Below are positions 35,150-45,083 of a DNA stretch of 64,000 nt, piece after piece. A program made the translations under genes and the position numbers. Position 1 is the stretch's first letter, and every line of letters starts with the position of its first letter. A model generated the notes under the pieces. It saw only the letters and a list, made by a program, of their open reading frames with translations, searched no databases and had not been told where the DNA came from. Origin of the DNA: Candidatus Heimdallarchaeota archaeon B3_Heim (GTDB taxonomy: Archaea > Asgardarchaeota > Heimdallarchaeia > Hodarchaeales > Hodarchaeaceae); assembly GCA_003144275.1 (NCBI GenBank), contig NJBF01000001.1, forward strand, positions 62,001 to 126,000, given 5' to 3'.

Positions 35150-35845
35150 GTGGATAAGTGTGAATATCACGTGTCGAATTCCATCCCCAAAAAAGGTTTA
35201 CGAAAGAAATATGAGGCTGTTTTCGCCCCATTTGGTAAGTTCTTAGCGAACACTTGGATAACTCCAAACATGATTTCCATCTTGAGTGTTGGAGTTAGTA
35301 TTTGTAGTTGTATTGCGTATTCTTTGGGACCTTTGATAGGAGCAAGCTTAGGATTGTTAGTTGGTACTTTTATGCTTGGTGTTTCTTCATTATTAGATAT
35401 GATGGATGGAAGTCTAGCAAGAGCTAAGGGGATTGCCGGCCACTTTGGGGCATTATTAGATCGGACTTTAGATAGACTTTCAGAATTTTTCTTTTTGTTG
35501 GGTATTATGATTGGAGGATATGTTACCCCAGAATTGGTATTTTTTTGCTTTGAAGGAATGATCCTTGCAAGCTATGTGCGTTCGACTGCAGAACTTCGTG
35601 GTGGCTTAAATATGGATTCTACCAAAGGTATCTTTGAAAGAAAAGAGAAATTAACACTTTTAGCCATTGGCTGCCTTTTAGAGATTCTAATCATCGAAAA
35701 TATCTTCTCAGGTCTCTGGTCTTTCACCAATTTTGGCATTCTTTCAATTATTGTCTTGATAATTGGTATTGCCTCGAATATTTCGGCATTTCAGCGTCTC
35801 CTCTATGCCCGAGATTATCATGCTACTCTCGATATAAGTAAGTGA
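35150..35845 (+). CDS. CDP-alcohol phosphatidyltransferase
   Basis: A 231-residue integral membrane enzyme of phospholipid head-group attachment. The signature DxxDGxxARx8GxxxDxxxD is complete in DMMDGSLARAKGIAGHFG then ALLDRTLDR (about residues 84-110). Six membrane helices are likely. It would join CDP-archaeol to an alcohol such as inositol phosphate, serine or glycerol phosphate; the head group cannot be told from sequence. The start is GTG at 35150. Confidence 0.9.
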   Translation: MDKCEYHVSNSIPKKGLRKKYEAVFAPFGKFLANTWITPNMISILSVGVSICSCIAYSLGPLIGASLGLLVGTFMLGVSSLLDMMDGSLARAKGIAGHFGALLDRTLDRLSEFFFLLGIMIGGYVTPELVFFCFEGMILASYVRSTAELRGGLNMDSTKGIFERKEKLTLLAIGCLLEILIIENIFSGLWSFTNFGILSIIVLIIGIASNISAFQRLLYARDYHATLDISK

Positions 35846-35860
35846 AATCTCGAAACTAGG

Positions 35861-37162
35861 CTAGAATTTTCGTTTGGGGTTCTTAATCTTGATTTTCTTT
35901 TTGCAAATTGGACAAAACCCACGAATTTTCAGCCATTCTGCAAGGTGTGAATAATGTGCGGGTGATCCACACTCAGGACACCTTACTAATCTAGTTATGT
36001 CAGTAACTTTCGTTCGACATACTGAACAGTTCTCCTCAACTCTTTGATCAGTAGGATAAACAGATTCAGCTGATAGGGAAGTCGAACCGCCAGATAAAAC
36101 AGCTTCGATATTCTTCGCACGAACTTGGAATGATTTTGCAGCTTGCTTTGATTTCACTAGTTCTGCAGCTTGTCGATAAAGAGAAGCTGAGTAGGTAGGA
36201 TTATGTTCCTCATTAGCCAAAGCAGCCTCTGCGTATACAAATCCAGGTACTTCATCACCAAAGCTTTCGACAAGTTCTTCATAGAGAGCTACAGATTGAT
36301 TGAGATTTTTCTTTCTTAAGAGATCTCTAGCCGAATCCAAAACCTTCAATCGTCTATCAAATTCTTGTATTCTCTCTCTTATTTTTTGATTTTCGTTTTC
36401 AGTTTCTCCCTCGTTTTCCTCGGTTAAAGTACTTAATAGTCCATTTGTGATACTTAAGGAACGTCTAACTTGTTCAATGTCTCCGCTTGCGAAGCTTTTT
36501 TGAATATCACGAATATATCGATTTAATGCTTTTTTTGGATGACTCGTTGTAGAAAGATATTCTTTGGCTAATGAGTCAAAACCCTGCTTTTTTAATTCTG
36601 AAGCGGCTGCAATCAGCACAGTATTTGCTTCCTCTTCAGCTCCCATTGCTCTAAGAAGCTCTGAAGCCTCAATGAACTTTTGATTGGAATAAGCATGCCG
36701 AGCTAAATTCCTTATTGCTTGGTCACGATCATGGATAAACTGTGAGTTTTGATCAATAACTTGGATTGCTGCTGGAATAAAATCAGTTCCTCCAATATCG
36801 ATATAGACTTTTGCTGCTGCAAAAGGTTTTCTGGCAAAAATATATGCTTTAGAGGATTTGTGAGGATCGTTCTTTGCTCCATAAATCCGAGCCAGATTAA
36901 GAAAGGCTCTTTCGATGTTTCGAGGAGTAAATTTTCTTTCCATACTTCTGAGCGCTAAAATTTGAGAAGCTTCTGGTGTTCGCATTACCATATCTGCTGC
37001 CTGACGTATCGAAATTTTTGAATATATTTCCAAAGCGTCTAGATATCTTCCTTGCTCTTCTAAATTGATTGCATTTTGCACTCGTTTACCTTTAGAGCCC
37101 CAAATCTTACGTAAAAATATTATTACGACCCCAATTATAATTAGATATATTAATGTATCCAT
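35861..37162 (-). CDS. Membrane-anchored helical-repeat protein with RING-like zinc finger
   Basis: A 433-residue protein. An N-terminal hydrophobic helix (LIYLIIIGVVIIFLRKIW) is followed by TPR-like helix pairs from about residue 28 to 350 (RYLDALEIYSKISIRQ, LARHAYSNQKFIEASELLRA). The C-terminal 55 residues hold eight metal ligands in the order CSVC, CPEC, H, H, CPIC (CPECGSPAHYSHLAEWL, GFCPICKKK), close to a RING-H2 cross-brace layout, before a basic tail. RING fingers usually recruit E2 enzymes. Whether this is an E3 is unknown; no ubiquitin, E1 or E2 gene is in the window. Confidence 0.75.
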   Translation of the reverse strand: MDTLIYLIIIGVVIIFLRKIWGSKGKRVQNAINLEEQGRYLDALEIYSKISIRQAADMVMRTPEASQILALRSMERKFTPRNIERAFLNLARIYGAKNDPHKSSKAYIFARKPFAAAKVYIDIGGTDFIPAAIQVIDQNSQFIHDRDQAIRNLARHAYSNQKFIEASELLRAMGAEEEANTVLIAAASELKKQGFDSLAKEYLSTTSHPKKALNRYIRDIQKSFASGDIEQVRRSLSITNGLLSTLTEENEGETENENQKIRERIQEFDRRLKVLDSARDLLRKKNLNQSVALYEELVESFGDEVPGFVYAEAALANEEHNPTYSASLYRQAAELVKSKQAAKSFQVRAKNIEAVLSGGSTSLSAESVYPTDQRVEENCSVCRTKVTDITRLVRCPECGSPAHYSHLAEWLKIRGFCPICKKKIKIKNPKRKF

Positions 37163-37563
37163 TTACGAAAATTACCACCGAGAAGATTAGTCAATTTATC
37201 CAGATGCCTGATTTCAAAGGTCTTGACAATTTTCTACAACGTATCGTTCACTGAAAGACCTAACAACCTAGATGTGGTGCTTTGTATAATTATTTACTTT
37301 CAAATTTTTAAGATTTTTCTGTTTCGGAATATGTGATTCCAGTTCCTATGTTTGCGGACGAAATCCTAGCATGACTGTATTTCTAAACGTGAATAAAAAA
37401 GTTAACCGAACTATTTCGATAGAAATAGGGAGCTCTCGTTTGTATTCAGCATTTTCTTTGGGATTTGTACAATGAGGCATTCAGTCATGATATCTGGAAG
37501 ACATGCTTCTATTAATTCTAAAATTGGAGATTTCTATTTGTCAAAGAATAGAAGGAAAAAATT
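37163..37563. other. Intergenic region upstream of a small hypothetical gene
   Basis: A 401-bp spacer. Short overlapping frames exist (for example 37472-37669) but none looks like a real protein. No structured RNA noticed. The promoter of the RING-like gene lies at its left end. Confidence 0.35.
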
Positions 37564-37869
37564 ATGTCTTCTTGGCAAACATTCTTCAATCAGCTTACAA
37601 AAACATCAAAACAGGACATTCAAGCATCTTGTGACATTATATGCCAATGTGAGAAAGGGAAATTGGTAGCTATAAATGGTTCTAACTTCAAAACCTATAC
37701 CAATTGTTCTATGAGTTTATTTTGCAGTATCATTCAGATAGACAAACATCGAGCTAAAACCTTTAATAATAGAATAACCATTATTCCACGGAAGTCAGGA
37801 ATAGATGAAGAAAATCCCAGTGATAAGATAATCTCACTTGATCATTTGCTAGAGAAAAAGGAAATTTAA
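37564..37869 (+). CDS. Hypothetical protein, 101 aa
   Basis: ATG start preceded by AAGGA about 8 nt upstream. Soluble, with four Cys in the first 55 residues (ASCDIICQCEKGK, NCSMSLFCSII). Not recognised. Its stop is 2 bp before the left end of the 358-bp inverted-repeat element, so the element may have inserted just behind or truncated it. Could also be a chance frame. Confidence 0.4.
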   Translation: MSSWQTFFNQLTKTSKQDIQASCDIICQCEKGKLVAINGSNFKTYTNCSMSLFCSIIQIDKHRAKTFNNRITIIPRKSGIDEENPSDKIISLDHLLEKKEI

Positions 37870-37871
37870 TC

Positions 37872-38229
37872 TGATCAAATTTGTCCGACAAAAGAATATT
37901 CTCATTTTCACCGCACTCTCTCTTTGAAAACCTTGAAAGGCCTCATCCCCTCAAATCCTTAAGAATCAGAGGTGATGAACAAAATATAGCTCAGTGTTTC
38001 TGGAATACCTCCCTCGTAACTAGGTTAGACGATTTACCCGTCAAAGGTGAGGGAGGGAAGATCAGTGGTTTCAGAAATTCGAAGAATCAAGAGAGAATGC
38101 CATCCCCCTAGTAACAAGTATTCCCTCGAAAACTAATTCATTAGTTGAATTGGTTTTTTCCGGATAGTGGATGTGTGACTCATCCTGTCCAGAATGCGGT
38201 TTTACTGCATTGTTTGACAAATTTAGTCA
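37872..38229 (+). mobile_element. MITE-like element, long copy (358 bp)
   Basis: Left end TGATCAAATTTGTCCGACAA (37872-37891); right end TTGTTTGACAAATTTAGTCA (38210-38229), inverted relative to the left. The left 80 bp (CTCTCTCTTT, AAAGGCCTC motifs) and right 49 bp match the shorter copy at 34045-34186. It has no transposase frame; the only open frame (37881-38111) looks non-coding. It lies between a small hypothetical gene and the 3' end of tmcA. No clear target-site duplication beyond a possible TA. Confidence 0.75.
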
Positions 38230-38252
38230 TGCCAATTTAATTATAAGCCCCT

Positions 38253-40493
38253 TCAAATGGCTCCTGAAATCTTCTTTATGGCTTTGATCAATAGACCGTT
38301 GGCTTCTTTCCACTTTAATCCTGTTTTTCCCAAGGTTTGGCCCCAAGTTCTTCCTTGAAGAATTCTAGAAATCAATAGCATTTCTTGAGATGAACTTAAC
38401 TTGATATCTAAAGGTGTTACAAAATACGCAATTGCTAACTCTTGCAGTACGTCCACAGCTAATAAAAAATTCAGATATCCTGCATTATATTTTTTCAATC
38501 TGTAATTTCCGCTCTGGGTAATTCTAACCTGGTAGTCTGGAATTGAAACACACGACTGCATAATTAGAAGTACCAATTCAGGCTTTAGCTCAAATAAAGA
38601 CTGTTTCAATAAATGAATAAACTGAAAGAAGAAATCACGAGAAGTTTGTTCAATATGTACTTGTGCTTGATCCGAAAGTGATTTAACAAGAACAATATTC
38701 CATTCCGAAGTCTCAGGAGATTTTATTGGTCGAATATGAATAATTTTGAATCCAAACTTCTTCCAGAATTTTAGAAGTTTGACTGTTGCTCCAAAACTCA
38801 CCCCGATCCAATCAAGTGTATTATATTGTTTGAGAATTCTCTCGATTGCCATTCTCCCTAAACCTTTATTTTTTAATTCAGGATGTGTGGCGATTCTAAC
38901 AATTCTTAAACCCTTAAGTTTCGCAAAATCAGGAGAAAAATATCGAATTCCGATTGCTGGAATAAGATCTCCTTCAATAAACTGGCCTTCATCAATTTTT
39001 GAAACAGTATTATCAGGTAAAGCTCCCTCTTTGGCTAGTTGACATGCTAGAAGAATAGAATTATGTCTATCCTGGATTGAACCAGTAAGATATGCAAGAA
39101 AATGTCGATATGAATCTGCAATCAATAACAGATCATTAGGTTGATTTCTATAATGAGAATAAATTAACAATCCCATTACTTCTCTTAGTAATTTAAAATT
39201 TCTTTCAGAAAACAATTCTGAAGGCTCATCGAGGGTTAATAATTTAGCGTTGTTATTTAGATTATTGAATTCATCTATTTCAATTGATGGCTTCTCCACC
39301 TGTAAGAGGAATGTGTTTTTCAAGAGTTCTTCAATTGAATCACCTTCAGCATAACGAATTGGGTTAGTAAGTGTATATACTTGATGCTTAAAACGGGGTC
39401 GTTTCTTTATCATATTCAAGATTTTGTGTTGGAAACTCCTTCCAGTACCCTCATAACCGTGAATGGTTGATATTAGAATCTTTTTATTCTTACTAAAAAG
39501 AAATTCAGTTAGTTTCTCTTGTGGAAAAGCGGCAGCTTCATCAACAATTAAGATATCTGTTTTTATATCCTTTGAAATTTCTTCTGGATTACGATATTCT
39601 ATCTTGCTCCCCTTAGTAAGATATATCCCTACTATTTGATCACCTGATTTCTGGATATGAAATTCTTGGTCATTCTTTTCTAAGCCTAAAGACAGAAATA
39701 AGAAAACGCTTTGGGTTTGGGAGACAGTCTGAGCAGTAATTGTGACCCGATACTTTTGTGATTTAAAGTTAATTAATGTGTAAGCTATGGCTAGACCTGT
39801 AGCAGCGGATTTTCCTCTTCCACGATCAGCAACAACTACGCTTATCTTACTTGAATTACTTTTCTCTCCAAATTCTTTAGCAAGAGAGAGGATTAAATTG
39901 TACTGACTAACTGAAACTGGGATTTTTAGGAGTTCTTCTGAAAGAATTTTCGTCATTGAAATTGGATTATAATGAGGATAAAGATCTTTTTCCTCATTAA
40001 CAGCCGTAATACAGTTAGTACTGGCCTTAATCCCTTGAAGAAATCTTTTTAGTAAATTTGACCTTTTTGAATGAATGAATCGGTGTTTATTCACAGTTTT
40101 AATCCACAGATCATATTTTTCTCCAATTAGTATGATTATTCCTCCCCCAAGTACTGTTTCACTCAATAAAATCAATTTATTTGGATCAAATTTCTGTCTG
40201 AGGTCAATAACTATGAAATCATGTGTTAATCCAAGTAAAGAGCTGACTTCTCTAAGATAATACTTCTTCACACTAGGAAAATATTTTGCTTTTTTAACTA
40301 TTCTACCAAAAATCCTGTCTTGAAATAATGACTCTTCTCCAATGATTACACCCCTGATGGATATTTGATTTGAATTAACAAGAGAATCAAAAAAATTTAG
40401 TAAAGAAGCAACAGCTTTCTCAAGAGAATCGAAGAGAACAAGAGTTCTAGAGCTAATCTCGGATTGAACACGATTTTGAGAGAAATGTTGCAT
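38253..40493 (-). CDS. tmcA: tRNA(Met) cytidine acetyltransferase TmcA (NAT10/Kre33 family)
   Basis: A 746-residue RNA cytidine acetyltransferase making ac4C. Order: N-terminal TmcA_N/DUF1726-like domain (about 1-190), helicase-like ATPase with Walker A VVADRGRGKSAATGLAIAYT (about 225) and Walker B DILIVDEAAAFPQEKL (about 315), GNAT domain with acetyl-CoA loop LKNKGLGRMAIERIL (about 540), and a C-terminal tRNA-binding region. Length suits an archaeal TmcA. It is last in the cdc48 group, 13 bp after the HTH gene. Confidence 0.92.
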   Translation of the reverse strand: MQHFSQNRVQSEISSRTLVLFDSLEKAVASLLNFFDSLVNSNQISIRGVIIGEESLFQDRIFGRIVKKAKYFPSVKKYYLREVSSLLGLTHDFIVIDLRQKFDPNKLILLSETVLGGGIIILIGEKYDLWIKTVNKHRFIHSKRSNLLKRFLQGIKASTNCITAVNEEKDLYPHYNPISMTKILSEELLKIPVSVSQYNLILSLAKEFGEKSNSSKISVVVADRGRGKSAATGLAIAYTLINFKSQKYRVTITAQTVSQTQSVFLFLSLGLEKNDQEFHIQKSGDQIVGIYLTKGSKIEYRNPEEISKDIKTDILIVDEAAAFPQEKLTEFLFSKNKKILISTIHGYEGTGRSFQHKILNMIKKRPRFKHQVYTLTNPIRYAEGDSIEELLKNTFLLQVEKPSIEIDEFNNLNNNAKLLTLDEPSELFSERNFKLLREVMGLLIYSHYRNQPNDLLLIADSYRHFLAYLTGSIQDRHNSILLACQLAKEGALPDNTVSKIDEGQFIEGDLIPAIGIRYFSPDFAKLKGLRIVRIATHPELKNKGLGRMAIERILKQYNTLDWIGVSFGATVKLLKFWKKFGFKIIHIRPIKSPETSEWNIVLVKSLSDQAQVHIEQTSRDFFFQFIHLLKQSLFELKPELVLLIMQSCVSIPDYQVRITQSGNYRLKKYNAGYLNFLLAVDVLQELAIAYFVTPLDIKLSSSQEMLLISRILQGRTWGQTLGKTGLKWKEANGLLIKAIKKISGAI

Positions 40494-40506
40494 ATTAATA
40501 CTTCTC

Positions 40507-41070
40507 TCATTCTACTTTAATTTTTGTGACCCGTTTCTTCATCGTAGCAAGTATTTCGTTACAAACTTCAAGTGCAATTTCATGTTCTGTTTTTATCGTT
40601 TCAACTTCAGAAACGATTTTTCTTTGTTCTGAATGTGAAATTCGCTTATCAAGTAGTTGTTTAATAGTGTTTAAGCGTGGAAAGCTACTACAGATATGAG
40701 ATTGATTACCTCTTACTTCATCAGTTTCTGATTTCTGAATAAACTTTGCCACTCCGGGAAAAAGTGTGTAATATAGCCGAGGTCTTCCTGGACCTTCTCC
40801 AGGTCGTTCTTTTCCTACGACAAGATTTTGCTTCTTTAGAACATCAAGATGTCTTATGATGGATTGGGGATGATCGTTTAATCGTTTAACAAGATCATTA
40901 ACGAATCCTTCCTTTTGAGCCAATTCTACTAGCATTCGTCTCCTCGTGCGATTTGAGAGTAAATGTAAAATTTTATCAATTCCTTGATAGTTTAAGGATT
41001 TGTTACTTTCTATCTGATATGAGAGGATCTTTAGAATTAATTCTATCTCATCATTTGGATTATTACTCAT
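40507..41070 (-). CDS. ArsR-type winged-helix regulator
   Basis: A 187-residue protein. Residues about 25-110 form a winged helix: ILHLLSNRTRRRMLVELAQ, VNDLVKRLNDHPQSIIRHLD recognition helix, VLKKQNLVVGKERPGEGPGR wing. The rest is helical, with a coiled-coil tail (KIVSEVETIKTEHEIALEV). It could regulate its own operon (cdc48, PAC2-family gene, tmcA), which is inference. Confidence 0.85.
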   Translation of the reverse strand: MSNNPNDEIELILKILSYQIESNKSLNYQGIDKILHLLSNRTRRRMLVELAQKEGFVNDLVKRLNDHPQSIIRHLDVLKKQNLVVGKERPGEGPGRPRLYYTLFPGVAKFIQKSETDEVRGNQSHICSSFPRLNTIKQLLDKRISHSEQRKIVSEVETIKTEHEIALEVCNEILATMKKRVTKIKVE

Positions 41071-41082
41071 TTGCTTAACCTC

Positions 41083-41916
41083 TTAGACAAAGAATTGGGA
41101 ATCAGTATGTAGAATACTCTTATCTTCAGGAATTCTTTCTTTGGAAGCCTGAAATGTGTCTTTAAAGCTGGAAACTTCCTTCAAAAGATTTGAAAAATCA
41201 TGCTCAATTTTAAAATCGTGTGTAAATACTTTTAACAATTCTAATGCAGAAACAGGATCATAATCAGCGAAAGAATCAACAGTAAGCAATTCAATTGGTA
41301 TATTTTCAACATTCGAATAATATGTCAGAAAAGAGCTGGCTGCCTGTCCCATCATTGTGAAATCGGAATCAATATTTTCTTTAAACTCTACCCCTGATTT
41401 TGATGAATTCACCTGATGGACTTGTGGGACTGATGATGCATCACGACGAAAATTATGCACCCCATCAATTATGATAATTCTTGAAGGGTTTAATTTTAAG
41501 TAAAAAGACCATAATTCATCGGCAAGCTGATAACTGATTACATCAGGAATTGCAAAACTGCTAGTTGTGAGAATAAAACGGTTGGATCCGATTTTGACCT
41601 GAACCAATGAAATTGGGAGAAGGATATCTTCATCAATAAGTTGAATCATTTCATTGAAGTAACTAGAAAAGGCACCAGCCAGTTTTAAGCTCTTTTGACT
41701 AAGTGTTTGTAATTCTTTTGTGACGGTTTGTGCAACTGCTCCATAATATCCTAATAACTCTAAAATTATAATCCCTTCAGTGTTATCTGGTATGGTTCTT
41801 CCTAGAAACCTTAAAGTTTCTTCTTCATCGGCCTTTTCTAACCATTCCTCAATTTCTTCGGTTAATTTCTCAAGATGCATTAAATCACGTCCATAAATAG
41901 TTTCATAAAATATCAC
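41083..41916 (-). CDS. PAC2-family proteasome-assembly-chaperone-like protein
   Basis: A 277-residue protein with the PAC2 fold: an N-terminal helical segment, ISLVQVKIGSNRFILTTSSF, the VISYQLADELWSFYLKLNPS helix, the strand RIIIIDGVHNF, then LLTVDSFADYDPVSALELLK. PAC2-family proteins relate to proteasome assembly chaperones in eukaryotes. Its start is 1 bp from the cdc48 stop, so translation is coupled and a role with the unfoldase or proteasome is likely. Start could also be M13 (41880). Confidence 0.75.
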   Translation of the reverse strand: MIFYETIYGRDLMHLEKLTEEIEEWLEKADEEETLRFLGRTIPDNTEGIIILELLGYYGAVAQTVTKELQTLSQKSLKLAGAFSSYFNEMIQLIDEDILLPISLVQVKIGSNRFILTTSSFAIPDVISYQLADELWSFYLKLNPSRIIIIDGVHNFRRDASSVPQVHQVNSSKSGVEFKENIDSDFTMMGQAASSFLTYYSNVENIPIELLTVDSFADYDPVSALELLKVFTHDFKIEHDFSNLLKEVSSFKDTFQASKERIPEDKSILHTDSQFFV

Positions 41917-41917
41917 C

Positions 41918-44101
41918 TTAACGATGTTTCGAAGATGTACGAATAGTGCTTACTGCTTTCTCAAAATCATCCATTCTTATTTTTGGTTTTTTTGTTTCAG
42001 TTAAATTTTGAATTTCTATATCAGTAGGTATTTGATTTTTCTCCTTGATTTGAGATAAAAATCGTGAAGTAGCATAAGAAGAAGCTAAATTCACAACGCC
42101 TTTCAAATCAGCTCCACTAAAACCATCTGTAATTTCTGCTAGAGAATCTATAGATATTTTAGAGTCTAATGGTTTGTTCTTAATATGAATCTGTAGGATT
42201 TTTCCTCTCGCAACAGAATCGGGTAATGGCAGCGTAATGATATGATCGAACCTACCTGGTCGTAAAACTGCAGGATCTATCATATCAGGACGGTTGGTTG
42301 CACCAATAACAATTATATCCACAATTTCTTCCAATCCATCCATTTCAGTAAGTAGGGTGGTAACTAATCTTTCAGAGCTGGGATTAGATTCATTTCGGAC
42401 AGGGAAAATCGTATCTATTTCGTCAAAAAATACTATGCATGGAGTAGTCAATCTCGCTTTCCGAAATATTTCTTGAATTGTTCGTTCGCTCTCTCCAATC
42501 CATTTTGAATGGATTTCAGCACCCTTAATAGAAATAAAATTTCTTGATGATTGATTGGCAACTGCTTTTACTAACAAAGTTTTTCCTGTACCTGGTGAGC
42601 CTGTTAGTAATATTCCTCGGGGTGGTTCACTTCCCATGTACCTATATAATGAGGGAAAAATTGTTGGCCACTCAATTGCCTCACGTAATTGTTGCTTTAC
42701 CTCATCTAATCCTCCTATATCATCCCAAGCTACAGTGGGAATATCTATAAGAACTTCTCGCAGTGCACTCGGTTTTATCCCCCTTAGGGCATTTTCAAAA
42801 TCTTCAGCAGTTACAGAAATTTGATTCAATAATTCTACGGAAATCGATTCTCCCCATACAATTTTTGGGAACAGACGTCTTATCGCTTTCATTCCGGCTT
42901 CTTTCGTTAAAGAAGAAAGATCGGCGCCAACAAATCCTTTAGTGTGTTCAACAATCTTACTCATATCGACATCTTCAGCCAATGGCATATATCTTGTTTG
43001 TATTTCGAGAATAACTTTTCTAGCCTCGGATGTTGGAACTGGAATCTCGATCTCCCTGTCAAATCGTCCAGGGCGCCGTAATGCAGGATCAATTGAATTT
43101 GGTCTATTAGTTGCTCCGATAACTATCGTTTCACCTCTCCCACTTAAACCATCCATTAAAGATAACATCTGTGAAACAACACGACGTTCTACTTCTCCTG
43201 AACCTTGATCATCCCTCTTAGGTGCAATACTATCAATTTCATCAATAAATATGATACTTGGTTCATTCTTTGCTGCTTCATCAAATATTTCTCTGATTTT
43301 CTGTTCACTCTCTCCGTAGAATTTTGACATGATTTCTGGCCCAGAAACATGCATAAAATGAGAAGCTGATTCACTAGCAACTGCTTTTGCTAGTAATGTT
43401 TTTCCAGTGCCAGGTGGTCCGTGTAATAGAACACCTTTCGGAGGATTTACTCCCAAGCGTTGAAAAAGCTCGGGATAACGCATGGGTAGTTCAACCATTT
43501 CTCTTAGATTTTTGATTGTTTCATCTAATCCTCCAATATCCTCATAGGAGACCCGTGGAATTGCTTCGCTTTCTGTTTGTTCCTTAAGAGAAGTTGATTC
43601 TTTCGAGTCGATTATAATTTCTGTTTCTTTGTTCACTACGACTGATTCACTGTCTGGCTGGACCTCTACAACTTTATACTCAAAGATATTGTCCATAGAG
43701 CCAAACCGCATTTGATCACCAATTGAAAGCGCTCGTCCTTGCAATTTCTGATTGAAAAATGCTTTGGCATTTCCAATTGTATTTGTTGAGGTAGAAAGTA
43801 GCGTAACTGCAGTCGCAGTAAGGGTTACGGCTTTCCGAATAGTTACATTATCATCTAAATGAACACCTGCATTCTGTCTAGTAATTCGATCAATTAGGAT
43901 GTTATCCAGTGATTCAACACTAGTATAGGTTGGCCATACAATTGCTGAAGTTTTTAACGAATTCTTTCCCTCTACTTCAATTACATCTCCAGATTGTAAA
44001 CTAAGTTGACTCATAATTCTTTTAGCAATACGGGCAATTCCTTTTCCTACATCACGGTATTGTGCTTCAGCAACTTTAAGCTGGTATTCATCAGATTTCA
44101 C
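41918..44101 (-). CDS. cdc48: Cdc48/VAT AAA+ unfoldase
   Basis: A 727-residue double-ring ATPase that unfolds proteins for the proteasome. N domain about 1-180 (double-psi barrel, [20 protein letters not shown]). D1: [33 protein letters not shown], arginine finger [13 protein letters not shown]2: [43 protein letters not shown]. All catalytic residues are present in both rings. No hydrophobic C-terminal HbYX tail; the end is TIRTSSKHR. Downstream of hsp20 and coupled to the PAC2-family gene. Confidence 0.96.
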   Translation of the reverse strand: MKSDEYQLKVAEAQYRDVGKGIARIAKRIMSQLSLQSGDVIEVEGKNSLKTSAIVWPTYTSVESLDNILIDRITRQNAGVHLDDNVTIRKAVTLTATAVTLLSTSTNTIGNAKAFFNQKLQGRALSIGDQMRFGSMDNIFEYKVVEVQPDSESVVVNKETEIIIDSKESTSLKEQTESEAIPRVSYEDIGGLDETIKNLREMVELPMRYPELFQRLGVNPPKGVLLHGPPGTGKTLLAKAVASESASHFMHVSGPEIMSKFYGESEQKIREIFDEAAKNEPSIIFIDEIDSIAPKRDDQGSGEVERRVVSQMLSLMDGLSGRGETIVIGATNRPNSIDPALRRPGRFDREIEIPVPTSEARKVILEIQTRYMPLAEDVDMSKIVEHTKGFVGADLSSLTKEAGMKAIRRLFPKIVWGESISVELLNQISVTAEDFENALRGIKPSALREVLIDIPTVAWDDIGGLDEVKQQLREAIEWPTIFPSLYRYMGSEPPRGILLTGSPGTGKTLLVKAVANQSSRNFISIKGAEIHSKWIGESERTIQEIFRKARLTTPCIVFFDEIDTIFPVRNESNPSSERLVTTLLTEMDGLEEIVDIIVIGATNRPDMIDPAVLRPGRFDHIITLPLPDSVARGKILQIHIKNKPLDSKISIDSLAEITDGFSGADLKGVVNLASSYATSRFLSQIKEKNQIPTDIEIQNLTETKKPKIRMDDFEKAVSTIRTSSKHR

Positions 44102-44137
44102 TTTTCTTTATCTCCAGTCAAAGTTGCATAGATTGCA

Positions 44138-44764
44138 CTAAGCGACATTAATTTTGGTACCAGATTGTTCTAAACACTCTTCTTTGGTCAGTTCAACCTC
44201 AAGAACTCCATTTTTAAATTTAGCAGTTGCAGATTCAGGAACAATTGTACAAGGAAGATCGACTTCTTTATAATACTTCCGACGGTGATCATCTGACTCG
44301 GCTTGTATTAATAGACTTTTTTCTGTGGCAGATAGGTCTACATTCTCCTTTTTTACACCTGGAATTTCAGCAATAACCCGTAGAACTTCTGTATCCTCAA
44401 TAACATCAACAAGTGGTTCACGTTCGGGAGAAGTTCTATATTGGCTTTTTCCAGATTCTACTTTCTGTGGAGTATTACCGAACCTTTCGATATGGGGACG
44501 CCCATCTGGACCGTTCGTCATCCGAAATCCCCATACAAATCCTGGAGTATCTTTAAGGCCACCTTTTGGGGAAATGAAGTTAAATCGCCGTAATAGATCT
44601 TCGATAAACATGTCCATTGTATCGAAGACATTTTCAAAATCAAACCCCGCACCAAACTGATTCATGAAATGGTTGATAAAGTCATCAAAGGGGTTTTCAT
44701 TTCGTCGTCTCCGCCTTGGAAAGCGGTCATCATCAGCATTATTATCTCCTGTAGAGTTAGGCAT
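44138..44764 (-). CDS. Small heat-shock protein (Hsp20/alpha-crystallin)
   Basis: A 208-residue holdase. N-terminal region is Arg/Asn/Phe-rich (FPRRRRRNENPFDDFINHF) with amphipathic helices. The alpha-crystallin domain (about 118-200) has DTEVLRVIAEIPGVKKENVD, YKEVDLPCTIV, AKFKNGVLEVELTK. The C-terminal I-x-I/V anchor appears as GTKINVA. It is 36 bp upstream of cdc48 on the same strand, so a shared stress response is plausible. Confidence 0.93.
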   Translation of the reverse strand: MPNSTGDNNADDDRFPRRRRRNENPFDDFINHFMNQFGAGFDFENVFDTMDMFIEDLLRRFNFISPKGGLKDTPGFVWGFRMTNGPDGRPHIERFGNTPQKVESGKSQYRTSPEREPLVDVIEDTEVLRVIAEIPGVKKENVDLSATEKSLLIQAESDDHRRKYYKEVDLPCTIVPESATAKFKNGVLEVELTKEECLEQSGTKINVA

Positions 44765-45083
44765 ATCACATCTCTTCCTTTACTTCTGGATTTATTTGAT
44801 TAACAATAATAGGAAGTGATTTATAAATTTATTCACAAGGGATAATTTTATTCACAACTAGTGATGAAATTAAATATGTCTCGAAGTAACGAATAGTGGA
44901 AGAATTCTTTCTAAATATTGCTAAAACTCTAAAAATTTTGCCTTAATATGGGAATATAGTCATTAAAATTCTCTAATCGCAGAAATGAAATTTACCCTTT
45001 TTCGAATATTTTTTATACCTCTCACCCGCATCTACCAATATACAACAACAATAATTGCTGAATTAGATTCCGAGGAACCTACA

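Noticed and set aside
37472..37669. 65-codon frame upstream of the 101-aa hypothetical gene
   Set aside because: Overlaps the better-supported frame at 37564 and has no motif or clear ribosome-binding site.
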